Notes: a model not told the origin generated them from the letters alone. Counted from the stretch's first letter, positions 1-9,431 are shown. The stretch: 53,476 nucleotides of DNA from JAAYRQ01 sp035647235 (GCA_964514235.1 CAZEPV010000013.1:1-53476); one strand, 5' to 3'. A program made the numbers and translations.

Positions 1-1232
1 TCAAAACCTTTTTAGCCCGAGAAGGCGCATCTTCAGCTATTACTGGGGTGATGGTGAAGGTGGAACGGGGTTGGACTGACGAAAACGGTGATAGAATTCC
101 TGTAGAAGGGGTACTAGTCAATTTAGAAGACTCTGGACTTGCTTCACCAGCACCATATGCAAGCGGGGTAACTAATTTTGATGGCATGGCTATGATCCCC
201 ATAAGCTTTTCTGATGATAATCAGGTTTATTCTTATAATATAGAGCTTGATTATCCAGGCATGATTCCCAATCCTAAAAATAAAGAAACTGTGGAAGCAC
301 GTCCCTACACTACTGTGCCAATTACTTTAGAAATGGATAAACCCGCTACTTTAAAAGTGGTTTTTGCCCCTGCTTTAAGTGACAGCACCATGACACTTAG
401 CGGAATAAGTGATAAGATTATAATTTCCAAAAACATTTCCAAAGGCATGACTTCCCTTACCTTTAATGATTTATGGCCTGCAGGCGATGATGGAACAAGG
501 ACTTGTGCAGGAGGAACATATAACCTTCAATCTGACGATATCTTAATCTACACTTTGGAATTAGGCGCGGAAAATCAAACGATTAATGATGATAGTTTTG
601 AATTTTATCGATTATCAACTGAAGATACTAAAAATTTATGGGTCTACCACGATAATTTGAATGGAAAAGGTGCACATTGGAAAGCAGCTAGCTCTAATTT
701 TGATTTAGCATTAGAACCAGAATTCTTTGCCCCTGGAGAACACCGTATAGCAACCATTAAGCCCGATGCTAATAACAATTTAATTAATTTAGAAAGGTAT
801 AGACCTGCAAGTAAATCTATTTTAACCAAAATAACTGGAGATATCTTTCTGGAGTTATCTGGTTATTCCCCCTTACCTAATAGTCTTCCCCTAGTCTATC
901 TGGGTAACAGAACTGCCGAAATAGACCAAGCAGAAGGCTGGGAACCTTTTTTAAAAATTAATATTGATAAAGGTAAAAAAGTTCTACAAGATACTAATAA
1001 CCAAATAGTTGCTATCGAAGAAAATAATAAGCTTATTGATCCTAGCAATATTCAATTTCCTAATCTTAATGCTATTTTTAATGAGCCTTTTAGATTGCGC
1101 TTTGATAGTCATCCAGCAAGATCATTTACCTTTGTATGGAATAAATTAGATATATATTGTAATTATGAAAAAACTGAAATTGACTTTAAAGAATCTGGCG
1201 ATTTTTTAACATTACATATTAATGCCCAGTAG
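1..1232 (+). CDS. Pilin-operon surface protein, 5'-truncated by window edge
   Basis: The reading frame is open from base 3, so the gene starts left of the window; the GTG at 48 and ATG at 51 have no convincing ribosome site. About 410 residues are visible. The first ~90 look like a beta-sandwich of the carboxypeptidase-regulatory/CnaB sort (PVEGVLVNLEDS, then SGVTNFDGMAMIPISF). The rest is Asn/Asp-rich and resembles no family I know. No membrane segment is visible; a prepilin leader could lie upstream. The next gene is a prepilin-like protein whose start is only 19 bases past this stop, so it is probably part of a minor-pilin or pilus-tip operon. Function is inferred from context only. Confidence 0.6.
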   Translation, partial: KTFLAREGASSAITGVMVKVERGWTDENGDRIPVEGVLVNLEDSGLASPAPYASGVTNFDGMAMIPISFSDDNQVYSYNIELDYPGMIPNPKNKETVEARPYTTVPITLEMDKPATLKVVFAPALSDSTMTLSGISDKIIISKNISKGMTSLTFNDLWPAGDDGTRTCAGGTYNLQSDDILIYTLELGAENQTINDDSFEFYRLSTEDTKNLWVYHDNLNGKGAHWKAASSNFDLALEPEFFAPGEHRIATIKPDANNNLINLERYRPASKSILTKITGDIFLELSGYSPLPNSLPLVYLGNRTAEIDQAEGWEPFLKINIDKGKKVLQDTNNQIVAIEENNKLIDPSNIQFPNLNAIFNEPFRLRFDSHPARSFTFVWNKLDIYCNYEKTEIDFKESGDFLTLHINAQ

Positions 1233-1251
1233 CATTAGGGAGGTCATTCAC

Positions 1252-2184
1252 TTGGATAAAAGAAAATCATTTAAAACTGCATTTTCATGGAACCAATCGG
1301 GCATTACCTTGATTGAGATACTTCTAGTTCTAGTCTTAGCCCTACTAGTTTTTGCCCCTGCCTATAATGCCTTTCAAGTAGCTAATAAGACTTGGACCCA
1401 TACTGAAGCTAGTAATCCGAAATATACTGAAACAGATACGGTATTAACCTATCTAGCCCAAGATATACGCCAAGCCTCTCGTCCCAGCGATAATAATAAT
1501 GTCAAAGCAGTAACCATTCAGGATAATAATAAGGGACAAATATTAACCATATATAGATATAATACGACAACGAATGAATGGGAAAAGATATTTTATAAAG
1601 TAGAAGATGATACCTTAAGTAGGGCCCTTATTTCTAAAGCTGATCCTACCGATATTTTAAACCTTAGCCAACCAGGAAGTAACAGTTCGGATTGGAAAGT
1701 TATTTTAACTGGTTTAACTGATGCTTCCGTTTTTAAAGAAAGTGGGCGTGCTATAGAGGTTAGTCTACAAATAGGCGATTCATCTAAAATTCCTCGCTTT
1801 CAACCTATAGCTGTAAATTCGTCATTCCTTATTCGCAGTAGGGAAGTAGGAACTATTCATGATAATCCAGGGCAGGATCCTGGCTCTGGAAATCCACCTA
1901 ATGGGGGTAATATACAGGTCCAAGCTATAACCATTAACCCATCGACAATATCGCATACTACTAACCAAGAAAAGATCTACGATCTTGAAGCCATTTTACA
2001 ACCAGCAAACGCTACTAACAAAAATGTTACTTGGTCCTCCTCAGATTCCAGTAAGGTATCGATTAATAACAATAATTCCTTGAAAATAAAGATTACCGTT
2101 AAGGGACGCATCCCAAATAATAGCCCCGTTACCATAACAGCCACATGTGAAAATAAATCGGCTACATGTACAATTAGAAGGTAG
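1252..2184 (+). CDS. Minor pilin-like protein with C-terminal Ig-like (BIG_2) domain
   Basis: The prepilin motif is plain: a short basic leader, then G/ITLIEILLVLVLALLVFAP with Gly at -1 and Glu at +5, so the prepilin peptidase encoded at 8579-9325 should process it. The start is taken as TTG at 1252, seven bases after AGGGAGGT (1237-1244); an in-frame ATG at 1222 overlaps the previous gene and lacks a ribosome site. This gives 310 residues. The middle part resembles GspJ/PilW-type pseudopilins (TVLTYLAQDIRQASR). After a Gly/Pro/Asn linker, about the last 90 residues form a bacterial Ig-like group 2 domain (AITINPSTISHT, VTWSSSDSSKVSI). Such domains are typical of adhesins, so a pilus-tip or surface-binding role is likely but inferred. 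Confidence 0.8.
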   Translation: MDKRKSFKTAFSWNQSGITLIEILLVLVLALLVFAPAYNAFQVANKTWTHTEASNPKYTETDTVLTYLAQDIRQASRPSDNNNVKAVTIQDNNKGQILTIYRYNTTTNEWEKIFYKVEDDTLSRALISKADPTDILNLSQPGSNSSDWKVILTGLTDASVFKESGRAIEVSLQIGDSSKIPRFQPIAVNSSFLIRSREVGTIHDNPGQDPGSGNPPNGGNIQVQAITINPSTISHTTNQEKIYDLEAILQPANATNKNVTWSSSDSSKVSINNNNSLKIKITVKGRIPNNSPVTITATCENKSATCTIRR

Positions 2185-2220
2185 TTGTTTGTGAAAATCT
2201 TATGATTTAGGAGTAATATT

Positions 2221-4044
2221 ATGCAGAAACAAAAAGTTTATATTATATTTGATTCACGTGGTTTTATCCTCCCCTTAGTCTTAGGCATAATAGCAGTATT
2301 GCTAATTTTATCATTTTCTGCCTATAGCCTGAGTATGAATAATCAGCAAATGCTATCAAAATCTTTGCACAAAGATATTGCCTTATATAATGCTGAAAGT
2401 GCTTATAATCAAGCCCTTTGGCAAATAAATAGTATAGGCTATTTATTTTATAAAGTTCATGATACTAATCCAAAAGAAATTGAATTCAATTCAGAGCCTT
2501 ACCGACTTTATCGTTTACCAGACGGAGATAATAATCGCTTAGAGGTATTAGTCCCTCTTCTAGAAGTTCCAGGTAGGGATGAACTAAAAGAGGACAATAA
2601 TAACCTTATAATCCGAGCCACGGGCTGGGATACTAAAACACCAAACTATTTACGTACCATTGAAGTGAAGGTATATAAAAGAACTTTCACCCAACACGCT
2701 TTAGTAAATGAAAATGAAAGAGTTGGAGGTACAGGTCAAGAAATTGTTTGGACAACTGGTGATACGATGTACGGTCCCTTACATACTAATGATATACTAT
2801 TTATCAGTGGTACTCCAGCCTTTTATGGACCAGTTACCTATACAGTTGGCATAAACCCATCTAACCAGGCAAATAATACAAGTATTTTCAGACAAGGGGC
2901 TGAAAAAACTGATAAGATTTCGCTTCCCGCCACTAATCCTGAACTTAAAGCTCATTCCTTAACAAATGGGCATTATTATAAAGGGCGAACTTGCATTTAT
3001 CTTGTTGACGGTGGTTATAATGTTCGTACTTACGATACCAGAGATAATACTTGGAAATATAATAATAAAACCTATGAATTTATAACTACTAGAGATGGAG
3101 ATCCCACCAATACTAATGTCAATAATTATTGGACGGAAGAAGAACTTAATGCAGAAGCAGCAACTAGTGGTAATATGTTTCGGTATCTGGACGATGGCAA
3201 CAATTGGAGAGCCTACCCCTCTTTCCAAGCTATGGCAGATGCTATTCCTCCTCTTCCTTTACCACTTAATGAAGTTATTTATGTAGATGGCAATACTGGA
3301 AATGGGACGACAGGAAGTAATAATAATACCCGGAAAATGGATCGTGCTTTGGGAAATGTTTTTGTAGCTGGAAGACTTGATGGGCAGCTTACAATCACGG
3401 CAGCTAATGACATATATGTAGTAGGACGAAATCCCTGTGATTGGAGTAAACCTCCCAATAGTAATCTTGATAATTGGTTAAAGGATCCTGGGGTAACATA
3501 TAAGGATACTTCTTTTGAGCAAGTTTTTATTAGAAATGATTGGGATCATACTAGGGTAAATGGTATGGGTGAAGATATGCTGGGTTTGGTTGCTGATCGT
3601 AAGGTTCATCTACTACACTATGTATGGCCTTCTGGATATGATAAACCGACTTATAAATATACCGAAACAAACCGGCGGGGACAGACTACAACTAACAAGG
3701 ATTCTTTATCTACCACCCCTAATTATTATTGGGATGTTTCCACAGATTTATCACCGCATAAGATAACTATTTATGCGGCAATATACGCTGGAACTGATTC
3801 CTTTGGCTTTGAGGAATATGATAAAGGTTCAGTCAAAGGGGACTTAGAAATCGTTGGTTCAATTACCCAACAAATTAGGGGACCAATAGGTACTGTGAAT
3901 ACATCGGGTTATAAGAAAGATTATTCACATGATCCCCGCATGTTACTAGATGCACCACCATTTTATCCCCTACCCGATAATATTGGCTGGCTTTCATCCC
4001 ATTGGAATGAATCAGATGATCATATACTAGCGAAAGATGATTAA
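2221..4044 (+). CDS. PilX-like large pilin-family protein
   Basis: The N-terminus has a prepilin-like segment, RG/FILPLVLGIIAVLLILSFSAYS, followed by a helical stretch (YNAESAYNQALWQIN) as in PilX N-terminal proteins. The usual Glu at +5 is replaced by Leu, which is common for PilX-type proteins. The body (607 residues) is rich in Asn, Asp, Tyr and Gly. It includes NVFVAGRLDGQLTITAANDI and DMLGLVADRKVHLLHY, motifs that I associate with the DUF4900-type region of large pilin-like proteins of Gram-positive bacteria. A TAGGAG ribosome site lies 8 bases before the ATG. It is 36 bases behind the BIG_2 pilin and probably in its operon. It ends 9 bases from the stop of the opposing MORN gene. Confidence 0.75.
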   Translation: MQKQKVYIIFDSRGFILPLVLGIIAVLLILSFSAYSLSMNNQQMLSKSLHKDIALYNAESAYNQALWQINSIGYLFYKVHDTNPKEIEFNSEPYRLYRLPDGDNNRLEVLVPLLEVPGRDELKEDNNNLIIRATGWDTKTPNYLRTIEVKVYKRTFTQHALVNENERVGGTGQEIVWTTGDTMYGPLHTNDILFISGTPAFYGPVTYTVGINPSNQANNTSIFRQGAEKTDKISLPATNPELKAHSLTNGHYYKGRTCIYLVDGGYNVRTYDTRDNTWKYNNKTYEFITTRDGDPTNTNVNNYWTEEELNAEAATSGNMFRYLDDGNNWRAYPSFQAMADAIPPLPLPLNEVIYVDGNTGNGTTGSNNNTRKMDRALGNVFVAGRLDGQLTITAANDIYVVGRNPCDWSKPPNSNLDNWLKDPGVTYKDTSFEQVFIRNDWDHTRVNGMGEDMLGLVADRKVHLLHYVWPSGYDKPTYKYTETNRRGQTTTNKDSLSTTPNYYWDVSTDLSPHKITIYAAIYAGTDSFGFEEYDKGSVKGDLEIVGSITQQIRGPIGTVNTSGYKKDYSHDPRMLLDAPPFYPLPDNIGWLSSHWNESDDHILAKDD

Positions 4045-4053
4045 TATTTATTA

Positions 4054-6183
4054 CTACCAATTACTCCTAGTCTTCTCCGCCTCTGGATTAGTACCTAAGT
4101 AGCGGTCATCTTTCCAGTAGCCATGCTGCATTACTCCATTGGGCCATACATAATACCCTTCTCCGTTGAAGCGGTCATTAGCAAATTGCCCTGCATAGTA
4201 GGAACCGTCTGGCCAATGGTATACACCTACCCCATCAAATATTAAATTAGAAAACTCACCCCGATAGCGCTCGCCAGTGGGGAAATAGTAGCTTCCTTGT
4301 CCTGTAGCACTGCCGAATTCCATCTGACCTTCGTAGCGTTCCCCATTAGGCCAGTAAATGGCCCCATTACCATGGGCATCATTATCTGCAAAGCCACCTT
4401 CATAATAAGTACCATTGGTCCAAGTAAGTTTTCCCTGGCCATCACGTTGATTATATTTAAACTCGCCTTCATACTTTTCCCCAGTTGGCCATCTGAAAAC
4501 ACCATTTCCCTGCATCATATGTTCATCAAATTCTCCCTCGTAATACTCGCCGGTGGGGAATCTTAACAGCCCGTTACCATAGAACATGTTATTTCTCCAG
4601 GCTCCTTTATACCAGACACCATTAGTGAAAAATAGGGTTCCTTCCCCATCGGCTTTGCCTATTACTAAGTTGCCTAGATAATAGCTATTATCGGGCCATT
4701 CGATTTCACCTTTAACTAAAGTATCAGCGGTTAAGGGTAGATGTGGCTGTTGACTTAATAAGTCCTTAATTTCCTTACTAATATCCCGCATAGCCTCATA
4801 CTTCAGGGTTTGTTTTTTCCATTTTATGTTTTCCCGATTAGATTCCAATTGGTCTTGCTTGGGGATAACCTTGTCTTGATCTATACCACCTTCTAAATAT
4901 AAGGTTAATGCGTGAATCTGCATATCTCCCCGCTGACTAGAAGGATAAATAGTAGTATAAGCAATTACTTGTTCATCACTGCTACCCCTAGATAAGGTTC
5001 CGATAGATAAATCATCCCCTGGGATCTCCAACCATCTTTCCCATAGTACATGTCCTATTTCACTAATCCTAATGGCAAGTAGCTTATTATCCTTTTCAGA
5101 ATATCCTAATAAAAGGGCGCCCCCCTGTCCCTCAATTTTCTCTCCGCGTAGCTTACGATTATTCTTAAATCCATCTGGCACTGGCACTATTGCCATGGTC
5201 ATCAAATCAGCTTTACTACCTAATTGACGTTCCTTAGCCCCATCAGATGCATATAAATAATCGGGCCAACCTTGAGTATAACCGTATTTGTCTATATAGA
5301 TAAGATAAATTTTTTGATCTCCACTCGCAGTTTCAGTATTGCCTACTACTATAAAGCCAGTATCGTCAGCTTTAACCTGGTCGAAGGGCAGGATGCTAAC
5401 CCCTCGGTCATCACCCTTGCCCCCGTAATTTTTACTCCACTTGACTTCACCATAAGAGTCTAGACGCATTAGATATAAATCCTCTTTACCATTAGTATCA
5501 TAATCGGTGTAACCAGTAAGTAAATAACCATCATTATAATTATCTTTATCGAGAATCTGGATTATTTGACTAGCCTCTTGTTTACCAGCATAAGAGTAGG
5601 TTTTTTCCCATTTAGCAGCAGTCTTATTCCCGCTTTTCCAGTTGCCCTTTTTATCGACCTTGAGAATTTTAATATTTTGGTTATTCTTACCGACTGTACC
5701 TACTATTACAAAACCATCGTCATTTGAATTGGCTATACTCGTTACCTTATCTAATGGGAGTTCTTTTTGCCATGTTATTTCACCATTGCTAGCTGCCCCG
5801 ATGGCTTTGATTTTACTGCCCTTATCTTCTTGACTGTGAACAACCATTATGAAACCACTCTTATATAAATGCAGAATTTGCAGGGTATTATTGCCTCGCA
5901 AGCCGTATTCCTTTTTCCATTTCTCCTGGCCATCCTTATCTATTCTCTGTGCCCTAATATCACGCTCGCCAGTCATTACCTTTTCCTTATAAGATATATA
6001 GATGTAATCCCCGCCATCTGGATATATATAGCTTTCATTAGCATTGACCTTAGTCTTTACTTCCTTATTGAAGGGCAAATAGGTAGATACAGGAAAATCC
6101 TTGGCACTAACTACTAGTGCAGAAGTAGCCAGAATGATTAAAGCTAAAACAAATACTGTTAGATTTTTGCCCAGCCTGGCCAT
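4054..6183 (-). CDS. Secreted beta-propeller-like / MORN-repeat protein of the pilus operon
   Basis: 709 residues. Residues ~8-27 are a signal peptide or anchor. Residues ~30-430 hold repeats of the type DDGFVIVGT...IKILKVDKKG and DTGFIVVGNT...IYLIYIDKYG...WSKNYGGKGDD, the pattern of secreted propeller proteins in many bacteria and archaea. From ~498 to the end there are eight 23-residue MORN repeats and a partial ninth (YYEGEFDEHMMQGNGVFRWP type). The ATG follows the pilO stop directly, and its GGGGGG ribosome site lies in the pilO 3' end, so it is translated with pilO. Gene position suggests a role with the pilus or its export. MORN repeats are known for membrane or lipid contact, mostly in eukaryotes; the exact role here is unknown. 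Confidence 0.75.
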   Translation of the reverse strand: MARLGKNLTVFVLALIILATSALVVSAKDFPVSTYLPFNKEVKTKVNANESYIYPDGGDYIYISYKEKVMTGERDIRAQRIDKDGQEKWKKEYGLRGNNTLQILHLYKSGFIMVVHSQEDKGSKIKAIGAASNGEITWQKELPLDKVTSIANSNDDGFVIVGTVGKNNQNIKILKVDKKGNWKSGNKTAAKWEKTYSYAGKQEASQIIQILDKDNYNDGYLLTGYTDYDTNGKEDLYLMRLDSYGEVKWSKNYGGKGDDRGVSILPFDQVKADDTGFIVVGNTETASGDQKIYLIYIDKYGYTQGWPDYLYASDGAKERQLGSKADLMTMAIVPVPDGFKNNRKLRGEKIEGQGGALLLGYSEKDNKLLAIRISEIGHVLWERWLEIPGDDLSIGTLSRGSSDEQVIAYTTIYPSSQRGDMQIHALTLYLEGGIDQDKVIPKQDQLESNRENIKWKKQTLKYEAMRDISKEIKDLLSQQPHLPLTADTLVKGEIEWPDNSYYLGNLVIGKADGEGTLFFTNGVWYKGAWRNNMFYGNGLLRFPTGEYYEGEFDEHMMQGNGVFRWPTGEKYEGEFKYNQRDGQGKLTWTNGTYYEGGFADNDAHGNGAIYWPNGERYEGQMEFGSATGQGSYYFPTGERYRGEFSNLIFDGVGVYHWPDGSYYAGQFANDRFNGEGYYVWPNGVMQHGYWKDDRYLGTNPEAEKTRSNW

Positions 6184-6948
6184 CTATACCGCCCCCCCTG
6201 TTTCAAGATTATCTACATCCATATTAGTATTAAGATTTTCATCGCCAACTTCTTTCTTTATATCCGTATAATAGGCTTTAATGGTAAGCCGCATATCGAA
6301 AACATCAAGTTCAAAAGTTCCAGCTACGGGCTTTTCTGTGTCAGCTGCGATTTCGTCTGGGGCATCTACAATTTCAAACTTAATCCTTTGTAATTTACCT
6401 TCGGGGATTCCTGGTGGGGCTATATAATAGGTAGGTGGTCCAGCCTCGCTATCGGAAATTTCAGAAATAGTGTCCGCTTTAACCCCATTAAAGGATACAT
6501 CTTCAATACTAATTAAGCGCTCTGCATTTTCTAGTTCATTAATAAAATCTAGTAGTGGTATTAACTTACCCGTAGTCGTAATAACAAATGTCATACCCCA
6601 TACCCCATTATCACTTATCTTGTCTGTACCTCTATAATCAAATGATTTAAAGGGTAGTTGGTTTTTATTTAGGGTCTCATTTAACATGGTCATTAAGGGA
6701 ATCATCTCATCTTCATTAGGTAAACGATTATCTATAGTTTCCCCCTCCCCTACATCTTGTGGAGGTGGGGAATTATTAATTTCAGTTTGCAAGTTGACTA
6801 CTTCTTTTTGTAAATCCCTATTGGCCGAGGCCAAAAGATTAATTTCTTTACTAGTAGGGGCATAGGATAAGAAGTAAAATCCAGCACCTAACAGGATTAT
6901 AATTAGAAATACTAATAAAACTTTATCCCTTTGAGATAGGTTCATCAT
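6184..6948 (-). CDS. pilO: Type IV pilus inner-membrane alignment protein PilO
   Basis: 254 residues: a short cytoplasmic tail, one membrane helix at ~9-28 (LLVFLIIILLGAGFYFL), then a coiled coil (residues ~35-60, SANRDLQKEVVNLQTEI) and a ferredoxin-like C-terminal domain, the layout of PilO. PilO pairs with PilN and links the PilM ring to the secretin or wall side. I chose the ATG at 6948, which overlaps the pilN stop as ATGA and has GGGGGG upstream; an ATG at 6963 adds five residues but has no ribosome site. It lies in the pilM-pilN-pilO-MORN block. The sequence is divergent, so the call rests on topology and order as much as on motifs. Confidence 0.8.
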   Translation of the reverse strand: MMNLSQRDKVLLVFLIIILLGAGFYFLSYAPTSKEINLLASANRDLQKEVVNLQTEINNSPPPQDVGEGETIDNRLPNEDEMIPLMTMLNETLNKNQLPFKSFDYRGTDKISDNGVWGMTFVITTTGKLIPLLDFINELENAERLISIEDVSFNGVKADTISEISDSEAGPPTYYIAPPGIPEGKLQRIKFEIVDAPDEIAADTEKPVAGTFELDVFDMRLTIKAYYTDIKKEVGDENLNTNMDVDNLETGGAV

Positions 6949-7508
6949 TTTACTTCCCCCCATTCCAAAGTAAGATTAAAACTAACTTCCCCAGTTTTTT
7001 CGTTATATTTAGAAGAGATATTTTTCACTTCTTTAACCGATTCTAAGTTCCTCACTTCATCCAGGAAGCTAATAAATTTTGTTTGCCCTTGGCAATAAGC
7101 CGCCAAAACTAGGGTATCATCCGACTTAAGATCCATCTTGCCTATGGTAATCCCTGGGATACTTAACATATACAATTCCGTAATATTATCCGACTGGACT
7201 TTCACTTGGTTTTCTACATCACCAATAATAGCCAGACTATCTATGCTGGCTTCTGTATCAAGAAAATTAGATTTTAGGGTTACTGCTATGCTGGTCAATT
7301 CCTCCACTTCTTGTTTTAGGTTAGTGTTATCAGTTTTTAAAGCCTGTAATTTTTGTTTTTGTGCCCAACCCAAGCCCCCCATAGTCGAAAGGCATAAAAG
7401 AATAATTACACCCGTTATAATATAAAACTTCATATCAGCTTTTCTTTCTTGGGCTTCCTCTTGTAAATAACGCAAAAGGTTAATTCTGGGTTCTTTTGAT
7501 TTTGTCAA
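6945..7508 (-). CDS. pilN: Type IV pilus assembly protein PilN
   Basis: 187 residues. The N-terminal motif PRINLLRYLQEE is the PilN segment that binds the PilM groove (INLLP-type motif). A membrane helix follows at ~27-48, then a coiled coil (KLQALKTDNTNLKQEVEEL) and a small C-terminal domain. PilN bridges cytoplasmic PilM and PilO in the alignment complex. The start is TTG at 7508, eight bases behind GGGGAGGA inside the end of pilM; the gap to the pilM stop is two bases. Its stop overlaps the pilO start. Confidence 0.85.
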   Translation of the reverse strand: MTKSKEPRINLLRYLQEEAQERKADMKFYIITGVIILLCLSTMGGLGWAQKQKLQALKTDNTNLKQEVEELTSIAVTLKSNFLDTEASIDSLAIIGDVENQVKVQSDNITELYMLSIPGITIGKMDLKSDDTLVLAAYCQGQTKFISFLDEVRNLESVKEVKNISSKYNEKTGEVSFNLTLEWGEVK

Positions 7509-7510
7509 TT

Positions 7511-8515
7511 TTATATTCCTCCCCTTAAAGCTAAGCCCAAGGCTACGGGATAATCATAATACAAGTCATTTTTTTCTTCGACAGATAAAGCTGCTGGGAG
7601 TTTGAGATTTTCTTCAATATTGCCCAATTTACTCGGCACATTAATTTGCTTATTGACGAATTCCTCCATACCGCCTATACGTGCACATCCACCACATATA
7701 ATCATTTCGCTTATATTATCATCCTTATTTTGCAAGCGGAAATAATCTATAGAGCGGGTTAACTCATCACCCAAGCTATGCAAAAGCGTGCTACATTCGG
7801 GTTCATCAATAGTCAAATCATCAATTTGACATTCTCCTTGAACCAGGCGCGGAACCTGGTGGTAAAATGCTGAACAACCAAAAGAAATGGAACGCAAAAA
7901 TACTAATCTTTCATTTTGGAAAATAGATAAATAAGAACGCTGGGCACCCATATTTAAAATGCCATAAACTTTTGGTGCAATTGGTCTTTCATAAAGGGTT
8001 TTTAAGGCTAAAGGTTCGATTTCTAAGACATTTAATTTTAAGCCCGCAATTTCACAAGTCTTAACTAAATTTTCTGCTTGTATTTTCCGCGCTGCGATGA
8101 AGAAAACTTCCGCCAATCTCCCTTGCCCATTAGGGTCATCGAACTCCCTTATTGGGTAAATGTCAGCAGTAACATCATCTATGGCTACTGGCAAAAAATT
8201 AGTGGCTTGATAAAGGGCTGCACTGCATAAATCATCTAGACCCATAGCAGGTAAAGTCATAAGACGGGTATAAACTTGTTGGCCAGATAAAGCTGATATG
8301 GTTTTGCTTCCTTTTAGTTTCAACTCATCTACTAGCTTCCCCAGTTCCCGCCCAACTTCCTCTGGCTTATTAATCATGCCATTTTCCACCATTCCCTCGG
8401 GAGTGTTAATATGTCCAAAGCTTCTAAGGCTTCCTATGTCTCCTTTGCCTTTTATGGCTACAAGTTTAATTAGTTGACTACCTATGTCTAATCCTATTGA
8501 ATTTTTTGCAAACAA
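7511..8515 (-). CDS. pilM: Actin-like pilus assembly ATPase PilM
   Basis: 334 residues of the actin/FtsA-fold PilM family. Visible are the phosphate-1 loop (SIGLDIGSQLIKLVAI, residues 6-21), the family segment around residues 90-115 (SALYQATNFLPVAIDDV), phosphate-2 (GILNMGAQRSYLSIF, ~185-200) and the adenosine motif (IICGGCARIGGMEEFV, ~270-285). PilM binds the N-terminal tail of PilN on the cytoplasmic face and organises the machine. The start is TTG at 8515, eight bases after GGGGG. It heads the pilM-pilN-pilO-MORN block, 63 bases after pilD. Confidence 0.9.
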   Translation of the reverse strand: MFAKNSIGLDIGSQLIKLVAIKGKGDIGSLRSFGHINTPEGMVENGMINKPEEVGRELGKLVDELKLKGSKTISALSGQQVYTRLMTLPAMGLDDLCSAALYQATNFLPVAIDDVTADIYPIREFDDPNGQGRLAEVFFIAARKIQAENLVKTCEIAGLKLNVLEIEPLALKTLYERPIAPKVYGILNMGAQRSYLSIFQNERLVFLRSISFGCSAFYHQVPRLVQGECQIDDLTIDEPECSTLLHSLGDELTRSIDYFRLQNKDDNISEMIICGGCARIGGMEEFVNKQINVPSKLGNIEENLKLPAALSVEEKNDLYYDYPVALGLALRGGI

Positions 8516-8578
8516 ATAATTTTCCCCCTTCCACTAATTTATCTATAAATTAATATACAATCATATAGTGTTTTTAAT

Positions 8579-9325
8579 TTACCATAAGGCCAGATAGCAG
8601 CTAATAATTTTATCCGCAAATAAAAAAGCTATATAAGCTGATATCGCCAAAAAGGGGCCGAACTTTATAGGCGTTTTACGCCCCGTTTTTCTTATTATCA
8701 TTAGCCCTAAGCCAAATATAGCCCCAGTCAATGAGGCTATAAAAAGTGTAACTACTGAACCATTTATACCCGTAAAAGCTCCGATTACTGCAGCCAGCTT
8801 CACATCACCACCACCCATACCCCCCTTGGACACAATGGTTACTAGTAACAAGAGACCACCAAAGGCTAATAATCCAGTTAGAGCAGGCAAGAAACCCAAA
8901 GTAGCAAAAGATAATAATAGCCCAATAAGCATACCTGGATAAGTTAAACGATCTGGTATAATACCATAATCTATATCAATAAAAGCCGCTGCTAGTAGTA
9001 TTACTACAAATAAACAGCCTGCTAGGGTTTTCGTAGTCAAGCCTGCTTGCAGAAAAATTCCTAGAAAAAGCAAGGCAGATAATATTTCTACTAAAGGGTA
9101 ACGGAGGCTAATTCTAGCCCCGCAGTTGCGACAAGATCCTTTTAAAATTATATAACTTAATACTGGTATTAACTCTACTGCCCTTAGGGGTTCATTGCAA
9201 CTAGGGCAATGACTAGCTGGAAAAACAATGGATTCCCCTTTAGGCATACGGGCGATTATAACGTTAGTAAAAGAGCCGAATAGGAGGCCGATTATGATTA
9301 CTATGATGTATGTAAATATTTCCAA
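8579..9325 (-). CDS. pilD: Prepilin leader peptidase / N-methyltransferase
   Basis: 248 residues with about eight membrane helices. The cytoplasmic N-terminal domain carries the zinc-type cysteines HCPSC (~39-43) and CRNC (~65-68), typical of the bifunctional enzyme that also N-methylates the mature pilin. The two catalytic aspartates of the type IV prepilin peptidase are in FIDIDYGIIPDRL and in GMGGGDVKLAA. It should process PilA and the pseudopilins encoded at 1252, 2221 and 17832. The start is TTG at 9325 with AGGAGG seven bases upstream. The 231-base gap before it, after pilA, is full of short repeats. Confidence 0.92.
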   Translation of the reverse strand: MEIFTYIIVIIIGLLFGSFTNVIIARMPKGESIVFPASHCPSCNEPLRAVELIPVLSYIILKGSCRNCGARISLRYPLVEILSALLFLGIFLQAGLTTKTLAGCLFVVILLAAAFIDIDYGIIPDRLTYPGMLIGLLLSFATLGFLPALTGLLAFGGLLLLVTIVSKGGMGGGDVKLAAVIGAFTGINGSVVTLFIASLTGAIFGLGLMIIRKTGRKTPIKFGPFLAISAYIAFLFADKIISCYLALW

Positions 9326-9345
9326 AGATAAACCTCCTAAAAATA

Positions 9346-9431
9346 GACGCAGACTTGCGCTGACTTTTTATGATTTACACTGAATTTTTTTGACGCTGAT
9401 TAACACTGATTGACGCTGAATTTCACTGAGT
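9346..9431. repeat. Degenerate decamer tandem repeat in the pilD-pilA gap
   Basis: Four consecutive 10-base units lie at 9392-9431 (GACGCTGATT, AACACTGATT, GACGCTGAAT, TTCACTGAGT; consensus RACRCTGATT). More decayed copies extend left to about 9346 (TTACACTGAA at 9375-9384; TGCGCTGACT near 9355). The period is close to one helical turn. No coding function is seen, and the role is unknown. Confidence 0.7.
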
